Shown: piece by piece, positions 10,415-18,129 of the stretch
How positions within the stretch are numbered: position 1 is the first letter of the stretch
Layout of the letters: each line of letters starts with the position of its first letter
Origin: Streptomyces lomondensis
GTDB taxonomy: Bacteria > Actinomycetota > Actinomycetes > Streptomycetales > Streptomycetaceae
Direction: 5' to 3'
Assembly: GCF_014651035.1 (NCBI RefSeq)
Contig: NZ_BMWC01000001.1
Location: 1,271,581-1,335,580, forward strand
DNA: 64,000 bases
Notes under the pieces: model-generated
Told to the model about the DNA's origin: nothing
The model's database searches: none
Seen by the model: only the letters and a program-made list of their open reading frames with translations
Position numbers and translations under genes: made by a program

Positions 10415-11146
10415 GTGATAGGACAGTGCGAGAGCGTGAGCGGCGCCCACTTCGCCTTCACCGACCGGTGGGGCGGGGTGAGCGCCGCTCCGTATGAGGA
10501 GCTCAATCTCGGCGGAGCGGTCGGAGACGACCCGGACGCCGTACGTACCAACCGGGAACTGGCCGCCAAGTCCCTGGGCGTCGAGCCGGACCGGGTGGTC
10601 TGGATGAACCAGGTGCACGGGGCCGAGGTGGCCGTGGTGGACGGACCGTGGGGATCTTCGTCCGACATCCCGTCGGTCGACGCGATCGTCACGGTACGGC
10701 GGGGGCTCGCCCTCGCCGTGCTCACCGCCGACTGCGTGCCGGTCCTGCTCGCCGACCCCGTCGCCGGGATCGCCGCCGCGGCCCACGCGGGCCGGCCCGG
10801 CATGATCGCCGGAGTCGTCCCGGCCGCGCTACGCGCGATGACGGAGCTGGGCGCCGAGCCCTCCCGGATCGTCGCCCGCACCGGACCCACCGTCTGCGGC
10901 CGGTGTTACGAAGTGCCCGATGCGATGCGCGCCGAGGTGTCCGCCGTCGAGCCGGCGGCGTACGCCGAGACGAGCTGGGGCACGCCGGCGGTCGATGTGA
11001 GCGCCGGGGTGCACGCGCAACTGGAACGGCTCGGGGTGCGCGACCGGGAGCAGTCGCCGGTGTGCACGCTGGAGTCGCGCGATCACTTCTCGTACCGCCG
11101 CGACCGCACCACCGGGCGGCTCGCGGGCTATGTGTGGCTGGACTGA
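10415..11146 (+). CDS. YlmD/YfiH-family (LACC1-like) protein, probable purine nucleoside phosphorylase
   Basis: Member of the multicopper-oxidase-like YfiH/LACC1 family; characterised relatives act on purine nucleosides. Visible motifs are WMNQVHGAEV, TADCVPVLLADP, AAAHAGRPGM, GPTVCGRCYEVP and CTLESRDHFSYRRD, which supply the His-Cys-His zinc site. The common HAGWRG motif reads HAGRPG here. It directly follows ftsZ (10 bases) and precedes ylmE, the order conserved in Gram-positive division clusters. 243 residues. The GTG at 10415 has no strong ribosome binding site, so a start slightly downstream (GTG near 10437) is possible. Its role in division is unknown. Confidence 0.85.
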   Translation: MIGQCESVSGAHFAFTDRWGGVSAAPYEELNLGGAVGDDPDAVRTNRELAAKSLGVEPDRVVWMNQVHGAEVAVVDGPWGSSSDIPSVDAIVTVRRGLALAVLTADCVPVLLADPVAGIAAAAHAGRPGMIAGVVPAALRAMTELGAEPSRIVARTGPTVCGRCYEVPDAMRAEVSAVEPAAYAETSWGTPAVDVSAGVHAQLERLGVRDREQSPVCTLESRDHFSYRRDRTTGRLAGYVWLD

Positions 11147-11152
11147 CAGGAC

Positions 11153-11872
11153 ATGACGGACCGTAAGGACGAACTCGCCTCAAATCTGGCGAAAGTTGAG
11201 CGGCGCATCGCCGACGCGTGTGCGGCCGCCGGCCGGGGGCGCGAGGAAGTGACCCTGATCGTGGTCACCAAGACCTATCCGGCGAGCGATGTGCGGATGC
11301 TGTCGGAACTCGGTGTGCGCCATGTCGCCGAGAACCGCGACCAGGACGCGGCCCCCAAGGCCGCCGCTTGTGCGGATCTACCCCTTACATGGCATTTTGT
11401 CGGTCAACTTCAGACCAACAAGGTGCGCTCGGTGGCCGGTTACGCGGATTTCGTGCAGTCCGTCGATCGTTCCAAGCTGGTCACCGCTCTGTCGAAGGAG
11501 GCCGAGCGGGCCGGGCGCGAGCTGGGGTGTCTCCTCCAGGTCGCACTGGACGCCGGTGAGAGCGGGCGGGGCGAGCGCGGCGGCGTGGCGCCCGACGGAA
11601 TCGAAGAGTTGGCCGACCTCGTCGCCGGGGCTCCGGGGTTGCGGCTCGGCGGACTGATGACCGTCGCCCCGCTCACCGGGGAGTACGCGGGACGCGAACA
11701 GGCGGCGTTCGAGCGGTTGATGGATTTGTCGACCGACCTGCGCCGGAGTCATCCGGCTGCCACCATGGTCTCGGCAGGCATGAGTGCGGACCTCGAACAG
11801 GCCGTGGCGGCCGGAGCGACACATGTGCGCGTCGGCAGCGCGGTACTCGGAGTCCGCCCCAGGCTCGGGTAA
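11153..11872 (+). CDS. YggS/YlmE-family PLP-binding (PLPBP) protein
   Basis: Single-domain alanine-racemase-fold protein of the YggS/PLPBP family, which binds pyridoxal phosphate and keeps B6 and amino-acid pools in balance rather than catalysing a known reaction. The PLP lysine lies in LIVVTKTYPASDV (about residue 42), followed by VRHVAENRDQDAAPKAA, WHFVGQLQTNKV and the C-terminal VSAGMSADLEQAVAAGATHVRVGSAVLG. 239 residues. It starts 6 bases after the preceding gene and belongs to the ylm group downstream of ftsZ. Confidence 0.93.
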   Translation: MTDRKDELASNLAKVERRIADACAAAGRGREEVTLIVVTKTYPASDVRMLSELGVRHVAENRDQDAAPKAAACADLPLTWHFVGQLQTNKVRSVAGYADFVQSVDRSKLVTALSKEAERAGRELGCLLQVALDAGESGRGERGGVAPDGIEELADLVAGAPGLRLGGLMTVAPLTGEYAGREQAAFERLMDLSTDLRRSHPAATMVSAGMSADLEQAVAAGATHVRVGSAVLGVRPRLG

Positions 11873-12001
11873 CGTCGCCAAGAAGTCGGACCACAGCAGA
11901 AAATATGGTCATTGCCGCCGAAAGGCGGATTCAAGGACCTCGTGGATCGCGGGCACTTGGCAGTCGTCAGCCGATCCACCACAGAGCGGAGGACTCAGAG
12001 C

Positions 12002-12643
12002 ATGGCCGGCGCGATGCGCAAGATGGCGGTCTACCTCGGCCTCGTGGAGGACGATGGGTACGACGGCCGCGGATTCGACCCCGACGACGACTTCGAACCA
12101 GAACTCGATCCGGAACCCGAGCGGGATCACCGGCGGCACGAGCCGTCCCATCAGCCTCACATCTCACATCAGCCCCAAAGGGACGAAGAGGTACGAGTCG
12201 TACAGCCGTCCGCGCCTCGTGAACCGGCCGCCCGTTCCGCTTCGCTCCCCGCGGAATCCGGCCGCCCGGCGCGCATCGCGCCCGTGGCATCCATCACACA
12301 AGAACGCGCAAGCCTGGAGAAGAACGCACCGGTGATCATGCCCAAGGTCGTGTCCGAACGAGAGCCTTACCGGATCACCACGCTCCACCCACGGACCTAC
12401 AACGAGGCCCGTACCATCGGGGAACACTTCAGAGAAGGCACCCCGGTGATCATGAATCTGACTGAGATGGACGACACAGATGCGAAGCGACTTGTCGACT
12501 TTGCGGCCGGTTTGGTGTTTGGTCTTCACGGCAGTATCGAGCGGGTGACGCAGAAGGTGTTCCTGTTGTCGCCTGCTAACGTCGATGTCACGGCGGAGGA
12601 CAAGGCCCGCATCGCAGAGGGCGGGTTCTTCAACCAGAGCTGA
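12002..12643 (+). CDS. sepF: Z-ring associated protein SepF
   Basis: Membrane-tethering and bundling partner of FtsZ. The 213-residue protein begins with the amphipathic membrane anchor [20 protein letters not shown], continues through an acidic then disordered linker ([13 protein letters not shown], His/Gln-rich), and ends with the compact SepF domain from about residue 115 ([62 protein letters not shown]). The ATG at 12002 is chosen over an upstream in-frame ATG because GGAGGA (11988-11993) sits 8 bases before it and the anchor helix starts there. The upstream gap holds a GTGGATCG/CGATCCAC inverted repeat (11942-11949, 11972-11979). Confidence 0.96.
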   Translation: MAGAMRKMAVYLGLVEDDGYDGRGFDPDDDFEPELDPEPERDHRRHEPSHQPHISHQPQRDEEVRVVQPSAPREPAARSASLPAESGRPARIAPVASITQERASLEKNAPVIMPKVVSEREPYRITTLHPRTYNEARTIGEHFREGTPVIMNLTEMDDTDAKRLVDFAAGLVFGLHGSIERVTQKVFLLSPANVDVTAEDKARIAEGGFFNQS

Positions 12644-12714
12644 GACGCACCACCGGAAACAGCAGTAGAACAGCACTACACAGCAGGGCACTGGGGAGAG
12701 GGAAGCAAGAGGTC

Positions 12715-12999
12715 ATGAGCGTGGTCCTGGATGTCGTCTACATCGCGCTGATGTGCTTCCTCATCGTGCTCATCTTCCGGTTGGTCATGGACTACGTCTT
12801 CCAGTTCGCCCGCTCATGGCAACCCGGCAAGGCGATGGTGGTCGTTCTGGAGGCCACCTACACTGTCACTGATCCACCGCTCAAGCTTCTGCGGCGGTTC
12901 ATTCCGCCGCTGCGTCTCGGGGGCGTGGCGCTCGACCTGTCCTTCTTCGTACTGATGATCATCGTCTACATCCTGATCTCGATCGTGAGCCGGCTGTGA
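12715..12999 (+). CDS. YggT-family membrane protein (YlmG)
   Basis: Small integral membrane protein of the YggT family, 94 residues, with two hydrophobic segments (about 5-25, VVYIALMCFLIVLIFRLVMDY; and about 72-93, LDLSFFVLMIIVYILISIV) separated by a loop containing the family motif TDPPLKLLRRFIPPLRLGGVALD. It lies between sepF and divIVA, the conserved ylmG position. Relatives influence division or chloroplast nucleoid partition, but no biochemical activity is established. GAGGGAAG upstream serves as ribosome binding site. Confidence 0.9.
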   Translation: MSVVLDVVYIALMCFLIVLIFRLVMDYVFQFARSWQPGKAMVVVLEATYTVTDPPLKLLRRFIPPLRLGGVALDLSFFVLMIIVYILISIVSRL

Positions 13000-13052
13000 G
13001 CGATGTGAACTACGGTCTTGCCGAATGCCGACGACTACGTTGAGGTGAAGAG

Positions 13053-14186
13053 ATGCCGTTGACCCCCGAGGACGTGCGGAACAAGCAGTTCACGACCGTC
13101 CGCCTCCGAGAAGGCTATGACGAGGACGAGGTCGATGCCTTCCTCGACGAGGTCGAAGCCGAACTGACCCGCCTGCTCCGTGAGAACGAGGACCTGCGCG
13201 CCAAACTGGCCGCGGCCACGCGCGCTGCTGCGCAGAACCAGCAGAACATGCGCAAGCCTCCGGAGCAGCAGCAGGATCAGCAGCAGCAACAGCAGCAGGG
13301 CATGCGCGGTCCCGGCGGTCCCGTTCCCGCCGGCATATCGGGCCCGCCGCAGCAGCAGATGGGTGGCCCCATGGGTGGTCCGCCCCAGCTGCCGAGCGGT
13401 GCCCCGCAGCTGCCCGCCGGTCCCGGCGGTGGCCAGGGTGGCCCTCAGGGTCCCGGTCCGATGGGCCAGGGTCCGATGGGTCAGGGCCCCATGGGTGGTC
13501 AGCCTCCCATGCAGCAGCAGATGGGTGGTCCGATGGGCGGCCCCATGGGCGGTCCGATGGGCGGCCCCGGTCAAGGAGGCCCCGGTGGCGACAGCGCCGC
13601 CCGTGTCCTCTCGCTGGCCCAGCAGACCGCCGACCAGGCGATCGCCGAGGCCCGTTCCGAAGCCAACAAGATCGTCGGCGAGGCGCGTTCGCGTGCCGAG
13701 GGTCTGGAGCGTGACGCCCGTGCCAAGGCCGACGCCCTGGAGCGGGACGCGCAGGAGAAGCACCGTGTCGCGATGGGCTCGCTGGAGTCCGCCCGCGCCA
13801 CGCTGGAGCGCAAGGTCGAGGACCTGCGCGGCTTCGAGCGCGAGTACCGCACGCGCCTGAAGTCGTACCTGGAGTCGCAGCTGCGTCAGCTGGAGACCCA
13901 GGCCGACGACTCGCTGGCCCCGCCGCGCACTCCGGCGACCGCCTCCCTCCCGCCGTCCCCGGCGCCTTCCATGGCCCCGGCCGGCGCGAGCGCCCCGTCC
14001 TACGGCGGCGGCAACCAGACGATGGGCGGCGCCCCCTCGCCGTCCGGTCCGTCCTACGGCGGTCAGCAGCAGATGTCCCCGGCGATGACCCAGCCGATGG
14101 CGCCGGTGCGTCCGCAGGGTCCCTCGCCGATGGGTCAGGCGCCCTCGCCGATGCGTGGCTTCCTGATCGACGAGGATGACAACTGA
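13053..14186 (+). CDS. divIVA: Polar growth determinant DivIVA
   Basis: Coiled-coil protein that binds curved membrane at hyphal tips and directs polar wall growth and branching in Streptomyces. The N-terminal DivIVA domain (residues about 1-60: [35 protein letters not shown]) has the [10 protein letters not shown] membrane-binding turn. A Gln-rich then Gly/Pro/Met-rich linker (about 70-180) follows, then a second long coiled coil (about 185-290, [21 protein letters not shown]) and a disordered Pro/Ser tail. The linker is typical of Streptomyces and absent from Bacillus DivIVA. 377 residues. GAGGTGAAG precedes the ATG, and a strong terminator lies 45 bases after the stop. Confidence 0.96.
   Translation: MPLTPEDVRNKQFTTVRLREGYDEDEVDAFLDEVEAELTRLLRENEDLRAKLAAATRAAAQNQQNMRKPPEQQQDQQQQQQQGMRGPGGPVPAGISGPPQQQMGGPMGGPPQLPSGAPQLPAGPGGGQGGPQGPGPMGQGPMGQGPMGGQPPMQQQMGGPMGGPMGGPMGGPGQGGPGGDSAARVLSLAQQTADQAIAEARSEANKIVGEARSRAEGLERDARAKADALERDAQEKHRVAMGSLESARATLERKVEDLRGFEREYRTRLKSYLESQLRQLETQADDSLAPPRTPATASLPPSPAPSMAPAGASAPSYGGGNQTMGGAPSPSGPSYGGQQQMSPAMTQPMAPVRPQGPSPMGQAPSPMRGFLIDEDDN
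13258..13580 (+). repeat. Low-complexity Gln/Gly/Pro/Met coding repeat in divIVA
   Basis: Runs of CAG codons ([12 protein letters not shown]) are followed by many copies of a 12-15 base unit encoding MGGP or GPMGQ. The DNA is therefore internally repetitive and prone to slippage. It encodes the flexible linker between the two coiled-coil parts of DivIVA. Not a CRISPR array: there are no spacers. Confidence 0.85.
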
Positions 14187-14230
14187 CGGCCTGATGGCCA
14201 GTAGTACGGCGTAGACGTCGGCAGCGTTCA

Positions 14231-14269
14231 GGGCGAGGCCCCGGGTTCACCCCGGGGCCTCGCCCTTTT
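14231..14269 (+). terminator. Terminator of the dcw/ylm/divIVA unit
   Basis: A 15-base-pair perfect stem, GGGCGAGGCCCCGGG with CCCGGGGCCTCGCCC around TTCAC, is followed by TTTT. It closes the plus-strand transcription unit after divIVA. Confidence 0.92.
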
Positions 14270-14315
14270 GCCACGCGTGTTCGTGTCTGCGCAATCCCGT
14301 TCTGCGTACGCAACG

Positions 14316-14362
14316 CCGAAGGCCCGGACCCGCCAAGATCTTTGGGGGGTCCGGGCCTTCGG
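14316..14362 (-). terminator. Probable ileS terminator hairpin
   Basis: CCGAAGGCCCGGACCC (14316-14331) pairs perfectly with GGGTCCGGGCCTTCGG (14347-14362), a 16-base-pair stem with a 15-base loop, just beyond the ileS stop on the minus strand. No clear U-tract follows, which is common for Streptomyces terminators. Confidence 0.8.
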
Positions 14363-14380
14363 TCCGAGAGGTCCTGAGGG

Positions 14381-17300
14381 TTACGCCTTGCGCAGGCGGA
14401 ACGTCAGGGACAGGCCCTCGTCGGTGAAGGGCTCGCCGTAGGCGCCGTCCGCCTCGCCCTGGGCGAAGTCCGTCGCCAGGACCTCGTCGGCGATCAGGCC
14501 GGCGTGATCGGTCAGGGCCGCGACCGTCGCCGCGTCCGTGGCCGTCCAGCGCAGTGCGATGCGGTCGGCCACGTCGAGGCCGCTGTTCTTGCGGGCCTCC
14601 TGGATCAGACGGATCGCGTCACGGGCCAGGCCCGCTCGGCGGAGCTCCTCCGTGATCTCCAGGTCCAGGGCGACCGTCGCGCCCGCGTCGGACGCCACGG
14701 ACCAGCCCTCGCGCGGGGTCTCCGTGATGATGACCTCGTCCGGAGCCAGTGTGATGGTCTCGCCGTCGACCTCCACCGACGCCGTGCCCTCGCGCAGGGC
14801 CAGGGACAGGGCGGCCGCGTCCGCGTTCGCGATGGCCTTGGCCACGTCCTGGACGCGCTTGCCGAACCGCTTGCCCAGCGCGCGGAAGTTGGCCTTCGCC
14901 GTGGTGTCGACGAGACTGCCGCCGACCTCGCTCAGCGTCGCCAGGGACTCGACGTTCAGCTCCTCCGTGATCTGCGTGCGCAGTTCGGAGCCCAGCGCCT
15001 CGAAGCCGGTGGCCGCGATCAGCGCGCGGGACAGCGGCTGACGCGTCTTGACGCCCGACTCCGCGCGCGTGGCACGGCCCAGCTCCACCAGGCGGCGCAC
15101 CAGCACCATTTGCTTCGACAGCTCCGGGTCGATGGCGCTGAGGTCCGCCTCGGGCCAGGAGGAGAGGTGGACCGACTCCGGGGCACCGGGGGTGACCGGG
15201 ACGATCAGGTCCTGCCAGACCCGCTCGGTGATGAACGGGGTCAGCGGGGCCATGAGCTGCGTCACCGTCTCGACGACCTCGTGCAGCGTGCGCAGGGCCG
15301 CCTTGTCGCCCTGCCAGAAGCGGCGGCGGGAGCGGCGCACGTACCAGTTCGACAGGTCGTCGACGAACGCGGACAGCAGCCTGCCGGCGCGCTGGGTGTC
15401 GTAGGCGTCGAGGGCCTGGGTGACCTGGTCGGTGAGCGCGTGCAGTTCGGACAGCAGCCAGCGGTCCAGGACCGGGCGGTCGGCCGGGGCCGGGTCGGCC
15501 TCGGACGGGGCCCAGCCGGACGTCCGGGCGTACAGGGCCTGGAAGGCGACCGTGTTCCAGTACGTCAGGAGGGTCTTGCGGACGACCTCCTGGATCGTGC
15601 CGTGGCCCACGCGGCGGGCCGCCCACGGGGAGCCGCCGGCCGCCATGAACCAGCGGACCGCGTCGGCGCCGTGCCGGTCCATGAGCGGGATCGGCTCCAG
15701 GGTGTTGCCCAGGTGCTTGGACATCTTGCGGCCGTCCTCGGCGAGGATGTGGCCGAGGCAGACGACGTTCTCGTACGACGACTTGTCGAAGACCAGCGTG
15801 CCGACCGCCATCAGCGTGTAGAACCAGCCGCGGGTCTGGTCGATGGCCTCGCAGATGAACTGCGCCGGGTAGCGGGCCTCGAACAGCTCCTTGTTCTTGT
15901 ACGGGTAGCCCCACTGCGCGAACGGCATCGAGCCCGAGTCGTACCAGGCGTCGATGACCTCCGGCACGCGGGTGGCCGTCTTGCCGCAGCTGTCCTGCGG
16001 GCAGGCGAAGGTGACCTCGTCGATGAACGGGCGGTGCGGGTCCAGGCCCGACTGGTCGGTGCCGGTCAGCTCGGTCAGTTCGGTGAGGGAGCCGACGCAG
16101 GTGAGGTGGTCGTCCTCGCAGCGCCAGATCGGCAGCGGGGTGCCCCAGTAGCGGTTGCGGGACAGGGCCCAGTCGATGTTGTTGTTCAGCCAGTCGCCGT
16201 AGCGGCCGTTCTTGACCGTGTCGGGGAACCAGTTGGTGCTCTCGTTCTCCGCGAGGAGGCGGTCCTTGATCGCCGTGGTGCGGATGTACCAGGAGGGCTG
16301 CGCGTAGTAGAGCAGCGCGGTGTGGCAGCGCCAGCAGTGCGGGTAGCTGTGCTCGTACGGGATGTGCTTGAAGAGCAGGCCGCGGTTGCCGAGGTCCTCG
16401 GTGAGCTTCTCGTCGGCCTTCTTGAAGAAGACGCCGCCGACCAGGGGGACGTCCTCCTCGAAGGTGCCGTCCGGGCGGACCGGGTTCACGACCGGCAGGC
16501 CGTAGGAGCGGCAGACCTTGAGGTCGTCCTCACCGAAGGCGGGGGACTGGTGGACCAGGCCCGTACCGTCCTCGGTCGTGACGTACTCGGCGTTCACGAC
16601 GAAGTGGGCCGGCTCCGGGAACTCCACCAGCTCGAACGGGCGCTGGTACGTCCAGCGCTCCATCTCGGCGCCCGTGAAGGTCCGGCCGGTGCTCTCCCAG
16701 CCTTCGCCGAGGGCCTTGGCGACCAGCGGCTCGGCGACGACGAGCTTCTCCTCGCCGTTCGTCGCGACGACGTAGGTGACCTCGGGGTGCGCGGCGACCG
16801 CCGTGTTGGAGACCAGGGTCCACGGCGTGGTCGTCCACACCAGGAGCGCGGCCTCGCCGGCGAGGGGGCCGGAGGTGAGCGGGAAGCGGACGTAGACCGA
16901 GGGGTCGACGACCGTCTCGTAGCCCTGCGCCAGCTCGTGGTCGGACAGGCCCGTGCCGCAGCGGGGGCACCAGGGGGCGACGCGGTGGTCCTGGACGAGG
17001 AGGCCCTTGCCGAAGATCTCCTTCAGCGACCACCAGACCGACTCGATGTACTCGGGGTCCATCGTGCGGTACGGCTCGTTCAGATCGGTCCAGTAGCCCA
17101 TGCGGGTCGTGAGCTCTTCGAAGGCGTCCGTGTGCCGGGTCACCGACTCGCGGCACTTCGCGTTGAACTCGGCGATGCCGTACGCCTCGATGTCCTGCTT
17201 GCCGGAGAAGCCGAGCTCCTTCTCGACGGCGAGCTCCACCGGGAGGCCGTGGCAGTCCCAGCCGGCCTTGCGGGCCACGTGGTAGCCGCGCATGGTGCGG

Positions 17301-17524
17301 AAGCGGGGGAAGACGTCCTTGAAGACGCGGGCCTCGATGTGGTGGGCGCCGGGCATGCCGTTGGCGGTGGGCGGGCCCTCGTAGAACACCCACTCGGGGC
17401 GGCCCTCGGACTGCTCCAGGCTCTTGACGAAGATCTTCTGCTCGCGCCAGAAGTCGAGCACCGCGTGCTCGAGGGCGGGCAGGTCGACCTGGGCGGGTAC
17501 CTGGCGATACGTCGGCGATGTCAT
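14381..17524 (-). CDS. ileS: Isoleucyl-tRNA synthetase with altered GxHH signature
   Basis: Class I synthetase charging tRNA-Ile, 1047 residues. The start is ATG 17524 (MTSPTYRQVPAQ), with GGAGGAAG 8 bases upstream, not the longer frame. The order is a Rossmann catalytic domain, editing domain, KMSKH loop at about residue 600 (DGRKMSKHLGN), then the anticodon-binding helical region and C-terminal part. Where class I enzymes carry HxGH, this one reads PPTANGMPGAHHIE, so the signature at residues 59-62 is GAHH. Such inverted GxHH motifs are described in some mupirocin-resistant type 2 IleRS. Expression is governed by a T-box leader upstream (17525-17760). No second ileS is in the window. Confidence 0.97.
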   Translation of the reverse strand: MTSPTYRQVPAQVDLPALEHAVLDFWREQKIFVKSLEQSEGRPEWVFYEGPPTANGMPGAHHIEARVFKDVFPRFRTMRGYHVARKAGWDCHGLPVELAVEKELGFSGKQDIEAYGIAEFNAKCRESVTRHTDAFEELTTRMGYWTDLNEPYRTMDPEYIESVWWSLKEIFGKGLLVQDHRVAPWCPRCGTGLSDHELAQGYETVVDPSVYVRFPLTSGPLAGEAALLVWTTTPWTLVSNTAVAAHPEVTYVVATNGEEKLVVAEPLVAKALGEGWESTGRTFTGAEMERWTYQRPFELVEFPEPAHFVVNAEYVTTEDGTGLVHQSPAFGEDDLKVCRSYGLPVVNPVRPDGTFEEDVPLVGGVFFKKADEKLTEDLGNRGLLFKHIPYEHSYPHCWRCHTALLYYAQPSWYIRTTAIKDRLLAENESTNWFPDTVKNGRYGDWLNNNIDWALSRNRYWGTPLPIWRCEDDHLTCVGSLTELTELTGTDQSGLDPHRPFIDEVTFACPQDSCGKTATRVPEVIDAWYDSGSMPFAQWGYPYKNKELFEARYPAQFICEAIDQTRGWFYTLMAVGTLVFDKSSYENVVCLGHILAEDGRKMSKHLGNTLEPIPLMDRHGADAVRWFMAAGGSPWAARRVGHGTIQEVVRKTLLTYWNTVAFQALYARTSGWAPSEADPAPADRPVLDRWLLSELHALTDQVTQALDAYDTQRAGRLLSAFVDDLSNWYVRRSRRRFWQGDKAALRTLHEVVETVTQLMAPLTPFITERVWQDLIVPVTPGAPESVHLSSWPEADLSAIDPELSKQMVLVRRLVELGRATRAESGVKTRQPLSRALIAATGFEALGSELRTQITEELNVESLATLSEVGGSLVDTTAKANFRALGKRFGKRVQDVAKAIANADAAALSLALREGTASVEVDGETITLAPDEVIITETPREGWSVASDAGATVALDLEITEELRRAGLARDAIRLIQEARKNSGLDVADRIALRWTATDAATVAALTDHAGLIADEVLATDFAQGEADGAYGEPFTDEGLSLTFRLRKA

Positions 17525-17760
17525 CAGCGGGCTTCCTCCGGCGGACTTGCTGCCTTCCGTCCGGAGGGACGAGAGCCGTGTCATTCCGTACGCCGGTTTC
17601 GGCGCGCTCCCGCGGTACCACCCTCCTTGGCCCGCCGACACCGGGTGCGCGTCGGTGAGCCCCCTCATTGGGGTCGCGATGCCGGTTCTACTTGCTCGCG
17701 TGAGCTTTCTTCCGGCGGCTCCGGGGTGATCTTCACGTCGCGCTCACCCCCGGGCTTCCA
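17525..17760 (-). promoter_or_regulatory. T-box riboswitch leader of ileS (translational type)
   Basis: Read on the minus strand. A short stem I, CCGGGGTGA paired with TCACCCCGG, spans about 17750-17723 and carries an ATC (Ile) specifier at 17730-17728. The T-box core GGAGGGTGGTACCGCGGG lies at about 17627-17610, its GGTG bulge ready to pair with an uncharged tRNA 3' end. Downstream, CCCTCCGG (around 17568-17561) can pair either with the AGGG of the T-box or with the ribosome binding site CCGGAGGAAG (17541-17532). That alternation hides or frees the ileS start. Short-stem-I ileS T-boxes acting on translation are known from Actinobacteria. There is no terminator with a U-run in the leader. Confidence 0.92.
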
Positions 17761-17826
17761 CCGTCCCCGGGTCGCTCTGGGCTGCGTACGCCGCTACTCG
17801 TCCCCATCCACGCTTTTCGCTCCGCC

Positions 17827-17832
17827 CAGTGT
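17827..17832 (-). promoter_or_regulatory. Possible ileS promoter -10 element
   Basis: The minus strand reads TACACT here, about 70 bases before the start of T-box stem I. It fits the TAnnnT pattern, but no convincing -35 hexamer is visible. The rest of 17833-18129, between the divergent ileS leader and the next gene, shows no gene or strong structure. Confidence 0.35.
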
Positions 17833-18129
17833 ACGGCGCCGGGCGGACAGCGGCCGACCGCTTTTCGGGGCCGCCGGGGGTGGGGTGCCATGCGGAGTGG
17901 CTTATGGGTTTGATGACCCGAATGGCGAGGTATGGGTGTTCGGATCCTGGGACGTCCGGCTCGGCGGATTACCGGGCGGGGAGCTGGGCACAACGGATGC
18001 AGGTTCGCCGCGCGGCGTGCGCGAGGCGGGCGAATCGGGCCGTGTGCCCCGTTGCCGCGGGACTCGAGTCGATTTATCGTCCCAGCACGATTCGCGAGCA
18101 AGATCACAATATGTGAAGGGGCCGCGGCC

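Noticed and set aside
13258..13580. Short repeats in divIVA as a possible CRISPR array
   Set aside because: The repeats are 12-15 bases, in frame and without spacers. They encode a Gly/Pro/Met/Gln linker.
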